From CAVYUC01 sp963783085 (GTDB lineage Bacteria; Bacteroidota; Bacteroidia; Bacteroidales; Prolixibacteraceae), in contig CAWAMJ010000011.1 in assembly GCA_963783085.1 (NCBI GenBank), forward strand, positions 62,001-126,000: 64,000 bases of DNA, written 5' to 3'. The translations under genes and the position numbers were made by a program. The notes beneath the pieces were generated by a model. That model searched no databases, was not told the origin of the DNA, and worked only from the letters and a program-made list of their open reading frames with translations. Of the stretch, positions 1 through 8,947 are shown one piece after another. The number at the start of each line of letters is the position of its first letter. Position 1 is the first letter of the stretch.

Positions 1-1
1 A

Positions 2-1057
2 AATGATTTACCCGTAACCAGACCTTCCAGCGAAAATGGAAGAATCATCAGGTCGGCAGCCCTTGCCGTTAAAGGTCGTTTGTTAATGGCTGAGAAAAAA
101 TGGGCCGAAGCAGCTACAGCGTATAAAGCCATAATCGATCTTGGCGTCCACGAAATCGACCCTTTGTATGAAGAACTCTTTAACGGAAAAAATGAAAACA
201 GCAGCGAGATCATTTTTGCCCGAAAGTATCTGGCAGGTGAAATTGCAAACAGCACCCAATTGTACTATCGCCCCAGTGTTGACGGCGGCTGGCATCACAT
301 GAACCCGTTTCAAAGTTTAGTTGATGCATACTTATGCACCGATGGAAAAACAATTGAAGAAAGCGAATTGTATGATCCACTTCATCCTGTGGTTAAAAAT
401 GGCGTAAACTACAGAGATCCGCGTTTGTTATACACTGTTTTTTATCCGGGCATTTCAACCATTAAAGGACGGGTTTACCAGGGACATCCGGATTCAACGT
501 CGGTTATCGGCGACTTGTTTACCTACGATGCCGGGATGACGGGGTATTGTCTGCAAAAATATGTAGATAACGGTTACACCGGCGATGTTTACAGTTCAGG
601 GGTAGATATACCAGTCATTCGTTATGCAGAAGTTTTACTAAGTTACCTTGAAAGTAAAATAAACGCAGGTAGTGCAATCGATCAGAGTTTGCTGGATTTA
701 ACCATTAACGCTGTGCGTGGCAGAGCAGCAGTGCAAATGCCGGCAGTAACCGAAACCGATCCGGTGAACCTGATGCAGATTTTAAAACGGGAACGAAGAG
801 TTGAACTAGCGTGGGAAGGATTAAGGTACTGGGATTTGCTCCGGTGGGGAGAAGCCGCGGACAAACTTTCAAACGAACCGATGTATGGAATATTTCTAAC
901 AAGCGATCCCGCAACTTATACCCGGTTTCCGGTGGGTCCCGACGGTCATTATTTTGTAATAAATTTGAAATTCAGGTCCACTGATGTTCCCTGGCCAATT
1001 CCGCAGGATGAGCTGGATATTAATACTTCCATGACTCAAAAAGACAACTGGAAATAA
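2..1057 (+). CDS. SusD/RagB-family nutrient-binding lipoprotein, C-terminal part
   Basis: The reading frame is open from base 2, so the true start and lipoprotein signal lie outside the window; the first internal start codons (TTG at 80, ATG at 86) are not the gene start. SusD proteins are surface lipoproteins that capture glycans for a SusC channel. The evidence is the helical TPR-like segment around 'ALAVKGRLLMAEKKWAEAA' and the family C-terminus: 'RERRVELAWEGLRYWDLLRWG' region followed by 'WPIPQDELDIN'. A strong hairpin terminator follows the stop, so this gene ends a transcription unit whose SusC partner should lie upstream. It is a different SusD from the one at 7322. The family call is secure; the ligand is unknown. 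Confidence 0.9.
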   Translation, partial: NDLPVTRPSSENGRIIRSAALAVKGRLLMAEKKWAEAATAYKAIIDLGVHEIDPLYEELFNGKNENSSEIIFARKYLAGEIANSTQLYYRPSVDGGWHHMNPFQSLVDAYLCTDGKTIEESELYDPLHPVVKNGVNYRDPRLLYTVFYPGISTIKGRVYQGHPDSTSVIGDLFTYDAGMTGYCLQKYVDNGYTGDVYSSGVDIPVIRYAEVLLSYLESKINAGSAIDQSLLDLTINAVRGRAAVQMPAVTETDPVNLMQILKRERRVELAWEGLRYWDLLRWGEAADKLSNEPMYGIFLTSDPATYTRFPVGPDGHYFVINLKFRSTDVPWPIPQDELDINTSMTQKDNWK

Positions 1058-1073
1058 CGATAAACAATTCAGG

Positions 1074-1125
1074 GTAAGCGTTAAATATTTAAAAAATTAT
1101 TATCCATATTTAACGCTTACTTTTT
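1074..1125 (+). terminator. Rho-independent terminator after the first SusD gene
   Basis: A perfect 15-bp inverted repeat (1074-1088 with 1106-1120) with a 17-nt loop is followed by five T residues. It lies 16 nt after the SusD stop and separates that unit from the sulfatase gene. Confidence 0.8.
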
Positions 1126-1184
1126 CAGAATTTTTCAATTGATGGTAGTTTAAAAATTAAATCAGAATAATCCAGAAAAGAATA

Positions 1185-2642
1185 ATGAATAAAGCATTTA
1201 TATCCAAAGGAATAATATCTTTCTCTGTGTTGTTGACAGTACTTTATTCCTGTAAAAATACTGAGCCGGATGCCACACCACCTTCACCCAACATTGTATA
1301 TATTTTAGCCGATGATCTCGGTTACGGAGATTTGGGTTGTTATGGTCAAACTCATTTTCAAACACCCAACCTCGATAAAATGGCCGGCGAAGGAATGCTT
1401 TTTACACAGCATTATGCCGGCACTGCAGTATGTGCCCCTTCGCGTTCCGCGCTGATGACAGGCCAAACAACCGGCCACACACCCATACGCGGAAACAAAG
1501 GTGTAAAACCCGAAGGACAGTGGCCAATTCCTGATTCAACGTTTACCATTGCAGAAATGCTTAAACAGGCCGGATATGTTACCGGTGGTTTTGGAAAATG
1601 GGGACTTGGTTTTATAGAATCTGAAGGCGATCCCAACAAACAGGGATTTGATGAATTTTATGGCTATAACTGCCAAAGTCTGGCGCATAATTATTATCCC
1701 GGGCATTTGTGGGATAATCATAAAAAAATAATTTTGGAAGGAAACACCGGTGATCAATTTGAAGAATATGCGGCTGATATGATCCACGAGCGTGCCTTGC
1801 AGTTTATCGAAAAAAACAAGGATAAACATTTCTTCCTTTATTACCCTTCAACCATTCCGCATGCCGAGCTGCTGCTTCCTGAAAAATACAAGGAAAAGTA
1901 TGAAGGCAAATTTCTTCCGGAAAAAAGCTATAAAGGTGCAGAACCCGGCGATGCCAGATTTCGCGAAGGAGCCTACGGCACCCAATCCGAAAGCCACGCA
2001 GCTTTTGCGGCCATGGTTACCCATCTCGACGATCAGGTTGGGGAAGTTCTGAATAAACTAAAAGAACTTGGTCTCGATAAAAATACGATCGTCATTTTCA
2101 GCTCCGATAACGGACCACATCTCGAAGGTGGCGCTGATCCGGATTATTTCGACAGCAATGGGCCGCTGCGGGGTTACAAACGCGATTTATACGAAGGAGG
2201 AATCAGGGAACCGATGATTGTGAGATGGCCCGGAAAAGTTGCTGCAGGAACAACCAGTAACCATATTTCTGCCTTCTGGGATATTATGCCAACGTTGGCT
2301 GAATTATCCGGAATTGAAACGCCAAAAAACATCGACGGCATTTCTTTCCTTCCAACTCTTTTGGGCAAGAAAGGTCAAAAAGAACATGACTATATGTATT
2401 GGGAATTCCATGAACAGGGAGGAAGACAAGCTGTTCGTAAGGGAAACTGGAAACTGGTACGATACAATGTTTTTAACCCGGAAAAAACAACAACTGCGTT
2501 GTACAACCTGACAAATGATTCGGGAGAAGAAAGCAACATTGCATCTGCACATCCTGATGTTGTAAAAGAATTAAATGAGATAATGAAATCGGCCCGCATT
2601 GAATCCGAAGTATTTCCCTTTCAATCAACCGATAAAGAATAA
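1185..2642 (+). CDS. Exported S1-family sulfatase (arylsulfatase-like lipoprotein)
   Basis: Hydrolyses sulfate esters, most likely on a sulfated glycan. The N-terminus is a lipoprotein signal ending in 'VLYSC' (Cys23), placing it in the periplasm or on the outer membrane. The sulfatase signature 'CAPSRSALMTGQ' starts at Cys83, the residue converted to formylglycine by an anaerobic sulfatase-maturating enzyme, which is not in this window. 'ADDLGYGDLG' (Asp43, Asp44) and 'SSDNGPHLEGG' supply the usual calcium ligands. At 485 residues it is full length. It sits 17 nt upstream of the GH27 gene and probably shares its transcript, suggesting a sulfated galactose-containing substrate. The S1 subfamily cannot be assigned by eye. 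Confidence 0.93.
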   Translation: MNKAFISKGIISFSVLLTVLYSCKNTEPDATPPSPNIVYILADDLGYGDLGCYGQTHFQTPNLDKMAGEGMLFTQHYAGTAVCAPSRSALMTGQTTGHTPIRGNKGVKPEGQWPIPDSTFTIAEMLKQAGYVTGGFGKWGLGFIESEGDPNKQGFDEFYGYNCQSLAHNYYPGHLWDNHKKIILEGNTGDQFEEYAADMIHERALQFIEKNKDKHFFLYYPSTIPHAELLLPEKYKEKYEGKFLPEKSYKGAEPGDARFREGAYGTQSESHAAFAAMVTHLDDQVGEVLNKLKELGLDKNTIVIFSSDNGPHLEGGADPDYFDSNGPLRGYKRDLYEGGIREPMIVRWPGKVAAGTTSNHISAFWDIMPTLAELSGIETPKNIDGISFLPTLLGKKGQKEHDYMYWEFHEQGGRQAVRKGNWKLVRYNVFNPEKTTTALYNLTNDSGEESNIASAHPDVVKELNEIMKSARIESEVFPFQSTDKE

Positions 2643-2659
2643 ATAATTTAACTGCAAAA

Positions 2660-3838
2660 ATGAAAATATTTACATTCCTTTTTCTGTTGATGTTCGCCAA
2701 CCATTTAGTGGCACAGCCCAAAAAAAACCTTGCACCAACACCTCCAATGGGTTGGAACAGCTGGAACTGGTTTGGTAAAAACGGTATTAATGAAGACATT
2801 GTTAAAGAATGTATCGATGCAATTGTAGCTGAAGGATTGCTTGATGCAGGATACAACTATGTTGTAATTGACGGTGGCTGGCGGGACACCAAACTTGGTA
2901 CCAACGGTGAATTGTTGCCGAATCCTCAGAAATTTCCTCACGGAATTAAAGTACTGGCTGATTACGCCCACTCCAAAGGGCTGAAATTCGGACTTCATAC
3001 CGTGCCTGGCACAGCTGACTGCGGAGGTGATCCGGTGGGTGGATTTGGACACGAAGAAGTTCAGATGAAACAATTTGTCGACTGGGGCCTCGATTTCATA
3101 AAACTCGACAAATGCAGATATGCTGACGGCTGGAACGAAGACCTGCTAAAGAAAACGTACGAAAAATGGGAAGGATTAATCGATAAATCCGGCAGGGACA
3201 TCGTATTTAGCATTAGCGCATACGTTTGGCGCGACTGGTACCCTGAAGTGGGGCAAATGGCCCGCACAACCGGGGATATTAAAGCCAGGGTTTCCCGCGG
3301 GGCCGTTTTTGATGATGCAAAAGGAAGCGTAATGGAAATTGCAGAAATAAACAACAAACCGGCTCAGTTTGCAGGAAATGGATACTGGAACGATCCGGAT
3401 ATGCTTGCCGTCGGAAACCAGGGATTAACGGTTGATGAACAAAAAATCCATTTTGCCTTGTGGTGCATCATGTCGTCGCCGCTGATGTTGGGAAACGATC
3501 CGCGCAACATGTCGCCGGAAGAAAAAGACATGATAACCAACAGATTGGCTATTTCCATCAATCAGGACCCGACAGAACAGGGGAAATTGGTAGAAGCAAA
3601 AGATGAAGGAGAAGTTTGGGTAAAAAGGCTCAGTGACGGAAAATTTGCTGTTTTACTTATCAACAGGCAAAATGAAAAAAATCAATTGGTTGAATTCTCT
3701 TTAGCCGACTTTGCAAATCCGGGTGCATTTGTTGCCACGGATGTATATTCAGGAGATGATTTGGGAAAATTCTCGTCATCGTTTTCAACAAAATTGGCTC
3801 CGCATTCCGGGCTGTTTTTATTGATTGAACCTAAATAA
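2660..3838 (+). CDS. GH27-family alpha-galactosidase, secreted
   Basis: Retaining glycosidase expected to release terminal alpha-linked galactose; some GH27 members act on beta-L-arabinopyranosides. A Sec signal of about 18 residues is followed by the family start 'APTPPMGWNSWNWFG'. Predicted nucleophile is Asp150 in 'FIKLDKCR' and predicted acid/base is Asp206 in 'ARTTGDI'; 'GYWNDPDML' is also conserved. The 392-residue length, a TIM barrel plus a short C-terminal beta domain, matches compact bacterial GH27 enzymes. It follows the sulfatase by 17 nt, so desulfation and galactoside removal may be coupled. The family call is firm; exact linkage is not visible. Confidence 0.93.
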   Translation: MKIFTFLFLLMFANHLVAQPKKNLAPTPPMGWNSWNWFGKNGINEDIVKECIDAIVAEGLLDAGYNYVVIDGGWRDTKLGTNGELLPNPQKFPHGIKVLADYAHSKGLKFGLHTVPGTADCGGDPVGGFGHEEVQMKQFVDWGLDFIKLDKCRYADGWNEDLLKKTYEKWEGLIDKSGRDIVFSISAYVWRDWYPEVGQMARTTGDIKARVSRGAVFDDAKGSVMEIAEINNKPAQFAGNGYWNDPDMLAVGNQGLTVDEQKIHFALWCIMSSPLMLGNDPRNMSPEEKDMITNRLAISINQDPTEQGKLVEAKDEGEVWVKRLSDGKFAVLLINRQNEKNQLVEFSLADFANPGAFVATDVYSGDDLGKFSSSFSTKLAPHSGLFLLIEPK

Positions 3839-4099
3839 CGTCGAATCTCTCCAACTGAAAAGTATGAAGGCAGGATTGGGGCGCCATTGATCGCGCGGGA
3901 GCCGCGTAAAAGTGATTCCGGAACTGAATCAAAACATACTTCAGCTTTTTGGGGCATGAAACCGGCTTTTACCGAAATTGCCGGCTTCTGTTTACAAAAA
4001 CCAGGAACAAAAACAATTTTCACGCGTTGTATTCCTTCGTGTGAATGGAGAAACAGCTACCGCAAAAAATGGTTGCCTGGTCTGAAAAAATTGTTTTAA
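3839..4099 (+). pseudogene. Decayed sulfatase fragment
   Basis: Directly after the GH27 stop the same frame stays open to 4099 without a start codon. Its translation contains 'YEGRIGAPLIAREPRKSD' followed by 'SKHTSAFWGMKPAFTEIAG'. This lines up with the segment of the upstream sulfatase that reads 'YEGGIREPMIVRWPGK' and then 'SNHISAFWDIMPTLAELSG'. The catalytic N-terminal half is absent and the sequence after the match has no recognisable homology. I read it as the relic of a second sulfatase gene removed by deletion. It is probably not translated. Confidence 0.72.
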
Positions 4100-4204
4100 C
4101 TTGGGAAAGTGCAAAGTGGGCAGAAGGAAAAATTCTAAGCACATCATACAATTACCTAAGGCTTTAACTGTAAAAATTATTGTATAACTTAATCAATTTT
4201 ACTT

Positions 4205-7200
4205 ATGAAAAAAATAAGGTTTGGAAAGACGAATGACGGAATTCCCAAAAAATTTATTCCAAAAATTCTGTTCATCGCCTGTTTAAGCTTCATCATTTCG
4301 GTACCGGGTTATGCCCGCTCCGAGATTCGGTCTGAAGTTGTTGGCGGTGAAATTCAGCAAACAAAAACAGTTTCGGGAAAAGTGACCGACACGGATGGTG
4401 AACCGCTCCCCGGTGTTACAGTAATGATAAAAGGGACCACGCAAGGATCGGTTACAGGTTCAGATGGAAATTATTCGGTTCAGAATGTTCCTGCGGGTGC
4501 AACTTTGGTATTTTCCTATGTCGGAATGAAATCACAGGAAGTGGCCGTGGGAAATCAATCGGTTATCAATGTTGAAATGGTAACCGATGCCATTGGAATT
4601 GAAGAAGTGGTGGCAATCGGTTACGGTACGATGAAAAAATCGGATTTAACCGGCTCCGTTTCGCAGGTAAAAACCGAAACCCTTGAGTCAGTTCCGGTTT
4701 ACAACATGGAACAAGCGCTGAAAACAGGCGCTGCCGGTGTGCGAGTCGTGCAAAACTCGGGAGTTCCGGGAGGTAGAATCCAGGTACGAATCCGTGGCGG
4801 AAATTCGATGATTGGCGACAACCAGCCGCTGTACGTGGTGGATGGGTTTCCGGTTACCGGTGGAATCGATTACCTGAACCCGTCGGACATTGAATCGGTA
4901 GATATCCTGAAAGATGCCTCAGCCACAGCTATTTATGGCTCACGCGGCGCCAATGGCGTTGTAATTATTACCTCGAAAAAAGGTAGGTCCGGGCAAAAAG
5001 GCAGAATCGAAATTAACAGCTATTTCGGCATGCAAAAAGCAGCGAACCAGTACGACGTACTGGATGCAAAACAGTATGCCACAATTGCCAACGAATGGTT
5101 AAAAAACCAGGGGCTCGATCCGTTTTTCAATGTCGATCAGGTACAAAATCCGGGTACCAACTGGCAGGATGTGATATTCAGAACAGCACCGGTAAATAAT
5201 CATACCATCACATTTACCGGAAGTTCTGAAAAAACCAGATTTTCACTTTCAGGAAATTATTACGATCAGGATGGATTATTGATCAATTCGGGAGTAAAAA
5301 GAGGTTCGGTGAGAATTAATATGGACAGTGAAATGAACAACTGGCTCACGGTTGGATTGAACCTTCAACTCTCCAGAAGGGAGCGGTTTTCAGTGAATTC
5401 AGACAACGGGTTCCGGGGTACAGGTTTATTGTCGGCGGCAGTTTCAGCCCCGCCTACCCTGCCGGTTTACGATGAAAACGGCTTGCCTACAAAAATTGAA
5501 CAGGCATATAATTTCGGCTCTGCTGATATGCGTAATCCAATTATTTATGCATCTCAAAAAAACCGGACGTTTGCCAACAGCGTTCTGGGAAACACGACGC
5601 TAAACATCAAATTTACTCCTGAACTCTCTTTCAAAACACTGCTCGGCCTGCAATACGAATATGTTTTGGGCGACTACTTCAACCCAATTATTTACAGCAG
5701 CGACCGCGGCTCTGCATCCATAAATAATTCGTACAGCAATTCGTTCCTGAATGAAAATACCATCACCTACGAAAATGTATTTAACGAAGTCCATAATTTG
5801 AATATAGTTGGCGGTTACACCTACCAAACAAGCATGTACCGAAGCTCGGGCATTGGTGTGAGCGGATTTGCAAACAATACCACTGAAAATTATGATTTGG
5901 GGGCAGCAGAAACCATTGGCAATCCGGGCTCGGGCTATTCCGACTGGACACTGGCCTCTATCCTCGCCAGGGCCAATTATTCGTACAACGACAAATATAT
6001 GGTAACCGCAAGCATCAGGGCCGATGGTTCTTCGCGGTTCGGCGCCGATCACAAGTGGGGTTATTTTCCGTCGGCAGCTTTGGCCTGGCGCATTTCCGAG
6101 GAATCGTTTATGCAGGATTTAACATTCATCAGCAGCCTGAAACTTAGAGGAAGTTATGGAATTACCGGGAGCACTGCCTTATCACCGTATCAGTCGCTAA
6201 ACCGGTTGAATTCAGTAAAATATATTTATGAAGGCCATACCGATGTTATCGGCTTTGTTCCGGTTGGAATTTCAAACAGCGATCTGAAATGGGAAACAAC
6301 GTCCCAACTGGATTTGGGTTTCGATTTAAATGTGTTTAACGACCGGTTACGGGTTGTTTTCGATTACTATAAAAAGAATACGACAGATCTGCTGGCTTCC
6401 GTTCCTTTACCACCGTCTGTGGGTTTTGGTTCCATCTATAAAAACGTAGGCGAAATTCAAAATACGGGGTTCGAATTCAGCGTAAATGCCGATATTTTGA
6501 GAGGCGATTTTAAATGGATTGCATCGGCACAACTATCCTCAAATAAGAACGAGGTTATTGAACTGGCCGGTGGAAGCGACATTTTTGGCGCTGAACAGGG
6601 AGCTGCGTGGCCTCCGGTAAATATTGCCCGCGTAGGTGAACCATTAGGCGCTTTCTACGGATTTCTGGAAGATGGACTCGACGAAGACGGGTTTATAAAG
6701 TATAAAGATTTGAGTGGCCCGGATGGCACGCCTGACGGTGTGATAAACGCGCTCGACCGCGTGATTCTCGGAAGTAATTATCCCGATTTCATTTACAGTG
6801 TGACTTCCGATTTTATGTATAAAAATTTTGAACTGAACCTGATTGTGGAAGGGGTTTACGGAAATGAAATTTTCAACGCTACCAATGGCACCAGCCTGAA
6901 CTCATTTCAGCGGGGGAACAATCAGTTGCAAGACATTATGGGAAATTACTGGACGCCTGAAAATCCGAATCCCAATGCAAAATATCCAAAAATCAGCGCG
7001 GCAACTCAAATTACCGGTTCTGAACGTTTTATTGAAGATGGCTCGTACATTCGGCTAAAATCTGCACGGCTGGCTTACAACCTACCGGTGCGAAAACTGG
7101 GATTGAATGCTTTTGACGTCGCTCAGGTTTATGTTTCCGGAACCAATCTTTTTACCATAACCAACTACACAGGTTTGGATCCGGAGGTTAACACCCGTGG

Positions 7201-7303
7201 ATCAGACAGTGGTAATGTGGCCAACCGTTTATGGATCGGAGTTGACCAATTCGGGTATCCGACTGCGAGGGTTTTTGCTGTCGGTTTAAAACTTGGTTTT
7301 TAA
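4205..7303 (+). CDS. SusC/RagA-family TonB-dependent outer-membrane transporter
   Basis: Forms the outer-membrane channel that imports oligosaccharides with its SusD lid. A signal peptide occupies roughly residues 15-38. Next comes a carboxypeptidase-regulatory-like domain ('VSGKVTDTDGEPLPGVTVMI'), then 'EEVVAIGYGTMKKSDLTGSV', the usual entry to the plug domain with the SusC signature 'SDIESVDILKDASATAIYG'. The beta-barrel ends in a C-terminal Phe ('LKLGF'). At 1032 residues it is full length. The SusD partner starts 18 nt downstream. No sigma/anti-sigma or hybrid two-component regulator is adjacent, so the regulator must be elsewhere. Confidence 0.97.
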   Translation: MKKIRFGKTNDGIPKKFIPKILFIACLSFIISVPGYARSEIRSEVVGGEIQQTKTVSGKVTDTDGEPLPGVTVMIKGTTQGSVTGSDGNYSVQNVPAGATLVFSYVGMKSQEVAVGNQSVINVEMVTDAIGIEEVVAIGYGTMKKSDLTGSVSQVKTETLESVPVYNMEQALKTGAAGVRVVQNSGVPGGRIQVRIRGGNSMIGDNQPLYVVDGFPVTGGIDYLNPSDIESVDILKDASATAIYGSRGANGVVIITSKKGRSGQKGRIEINSYFGMQKAANQYDVLDAKQYATIANEWLKNQGLDPFFNVDQVQNPGTNWQDVIFRTAPVNNHTITFTGSSEKTRFSLSGNYYDQDGLLINSGVKRGSVRINMDSEMNNWLTVGLNLQLSRRERFSVNSDNGFRGTGLLSAAVSAPPTLPVYDENGLPTKIEQAYNFGSADMRNPIIYASQKNRTFANSVLGNTTLNIKFTPELSFKTLLGLQYEYVLGDYFNPIIYSSDRGSASINNSYSNSFLNENTITYENVFNEVHNLNIVGGYTYQTSMYRSSGIGVSGFANNTTENYDLGAAETIGNPGSGYSDWTLASILARANYSYNDKYMVTASIRADGSSRFGADHKWGYFPSAALAWRISEESFMQDLTFISSLKLRGSYGITGSTALSPYQSLNRLNSVKYIYEGHTDVIGFVPVGISNSDLKWETTSQLDLGFDLNVFNDRLRVVFDYYKKNTTDLLASVPLPPSVGFGSIYKNVGEIQNTGFEFSVNADILRGDFKWIASAQLSSNKNEVIELAGGSDIFGAEQGAAWPPVNIARVGEPLGAFYGFLEDGLDEDGFIKYKDLSGPDGTPDGVINALDRVILGSNYPDFIYSVTSDFMYKNFELNLIVEGVYGNEIFNATNGTSLNSFQRGNNQLQDIMGNYWTPENPNPNAKYPKISAATQITGSERFIEDGSYIRLKSARLAYNLPVRKLGLNAFDVAQVYVSGTNLFTITNYTGLDPEVNTRGSDSGNVANRLWIGVDQFGYPTARVFAVGLKLGF

Positions 7304-7321
7304 TTTTAAAGTGAATCAATT

Positions 7322-8773
7322 ATGAAAAAATTAACGATACTGTTACTAATAACAGTTCTTTTTTCAGCTTGCGAAAATATGCTGGACGAAGTACCGAAAA
7401 GTTTTGTTTCCAAAGCCAATTATTATCAAAATCAGTCGGATGCCGAAGGCGCAATAGCCGGCGCGTATGCAGGAATGCTAAACGATTTTTTTGGCATAAC
7501 GAATTACCTGATGACTGAATTACATGGTGACTTTTTAAATGGGAGGGGTTCCCAGGCGCCAATAACAATCTGGGATCAAATTCTGGATCAAAGAAACATC
7601 GGCAGATGCGGCGATAACTGGTCGTCATTTTACAGTTGTATCAACCGGGCAAACGCTGTGTTGGATAACGTACCGAATATTCAGGAAATCGATCCCACCG
7701 TTCAAACGCGAATACTTGCCGAGGCGCATTTTCTGAGGGCGTTGTGTTATTTTGAACTGGTAAGAGGCTGGGGACCGGTTCCATTAAAACTAACTGAAAG
7801 TGTTGATTTATCGACAGTTGAAGCACCACGTGCACCCGAAAGCGAAGTTTATGATTTGATCATCCAGGATGCAACGACTGCTGAAAGTGGATTGGGCGAT
7901 GTGGGAGCAGCAACCGGCCGGGCTTCGAAATGGGCGGCTAAAATGTTGCTGGCACACGTTTACCTGACCATTCATGAATATGCACAGGCTGCCGAAAAAG
8001 CGGAGGATGTGATCAATAACGGTCCATTTTCGCTGGTAACTGTCGAACAACCAGATGACTTTTATAAAATTTTTGCTACCGAAACAAGCAGTGAAGATAT
8101 AATGTCGATGCATCATTCAGAAACAAAGCAATCAACGATACCAAACTATCTTCACCGAAGCGGGGATATTCCCTACAATTATTCCACAGGTGGCGTATTT
8201 GCATGGCTTCCTGATTTAAGCACATTTATCGGAGATAGCTGGGATGAGAATGATCTCAGGAAAAGTTTCAACTTATACACCATGATCCTGAACCCTGCTG
8301 GCGAATGGGTTCCGCTTCCTTCAACCACACCCGTTCTTTTTAAGAAGTTCATCACCAATACCGATGGAATTAGCTTGTACAGCGTGCCCATTTACCGGTT
8401 TACGGAGGCATTCCTTTTTTATGCCGAAGCTTCGGCAATGGCGGAGGGAAGTCCTTCACCACTGGCTTTGGAACGGTTAAACATGATAAAAAGAAGGGCT
8501 TATGGTTATGATTTGAATACAACCTCGCCGGTTGATTATCAGTCCGGTATGAGCAAGGAAGAATTTCAGGATGCAGTTTTGCAGGAGAGGGCATACGAAT
8601 TTATGATTGAAAGACGGCGTTGGTTCGATTTGAAACGCACTGATAAAGTGAAAGAAGAATTTGCCAAAAACGGCCGGAATATTATCGACGAACGATTACT
8701 GTGGCCTATTCCGGAAGATGAAATTAATAACAATCCTGCAATTTCGCAGGCAGACCAGAATCCGGGCTATTAA
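7322..8773 (+). CDS. SusD/RagB-family glycan-binding lipoprotein
   Basis: Partner of the SusC protein encoded 18 nt upstream; expected to sit on the cell surface and close the transporter over its ligand. A lipoprotein signal ends in 'VLFSAC'. Family features are the N-terminal SusD-like region ('AEGAIAGAYAGML'), 'AEAHFLRALCYFELVRGWG', and the C-terminal 'RRRWFDLKRTD' and 'WPIPEDEINNN'. Length 483 residues is typical. A very strong terminator follows immediately, so the SusC/SusD pair is its own unit and the oxidoreductase genes downstream are transcribed separately or by read-through. Confidence 0.96.
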   Translation: MKKLTILLLITVLFSACENMLDEVPKSFVSKANYYQNQSDAEGAIAGAYAGMLNDFFGITNYLMTELHGDFLNGRGSQAPITIWDQILDQRNIGRCGDNWSSFYSCINRANAVLDNVPNIQEIDPTVQTRILAEAHFLRALCYFELVRGWGPVPLKLTESVDLSTVEAPRAPESEVYDLIIQDATTAESGLGDVGAATGRASKWAAKMLLAHVYLTIHEYAQAAEKAEDVINNGPFSLVTVEQPDDFYKIFATETSSEDIMSMHHSETKQSTIPNYLHRSGDIPYNYSTGGVFAWLPDLSTFIGDSWDENDLRKSFNLYTMILNPAGEWVPLPSTTPVLFKKFITNTDGISLYSVPIYRFTEAFLFYAEASAMAEGSPSPLALERLNMIKRRAYGYDLNTTSPVDYQSGMSKEEFQDAVLQERAYEFMIERRRWFDLKRTDKVKEEFAKNGRNIIDERLLWPIPEDEINNNPAISQADQNPGY

Positions 8774-8780
8774 AATACCC

Positions 8781-8811
8781 AAATCCCGGTGGAAATACCA
8801 CCGGGATTTTT
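8781..8811 (+). terminator. Rho-independent terminator after SusC/SusD
   Basis: Perfect 12-bp stem (8781-8792 with 8798-8809), 5-nt loop, then a short T run, 7 nt after the SusD stop. It also rules out the upstream in-frame start at 8789 for the next gene, which would lie inside the hairpin. Confidence 0.9.
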
Positions 8812-8947
8812 CAGGAAAGTTGTAAATTTCATATTCAGCAGCCAAACAAGTTTGCATGTTAGCGTTCATCTGTTGGACCAGCTCACATTTAATTATTATT
8901 TTGCAGACATTAAATTGCGGAAACAAAGCTCAAAAAACACCTGTAAA

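Noticed and set aside
3989..4150. Further coding relics after the sulfatase fragment (several short frames)
   Set aside because: Frames are short and conflicting; I could not tie them to any family.
8789..8947. N-terminal extension of the first oxidoreductase to 8789
   Set aside because: The putative start lies inside a perfect terminator hairpin, and the extension precedes a good signal peptide that should be N-terminal.
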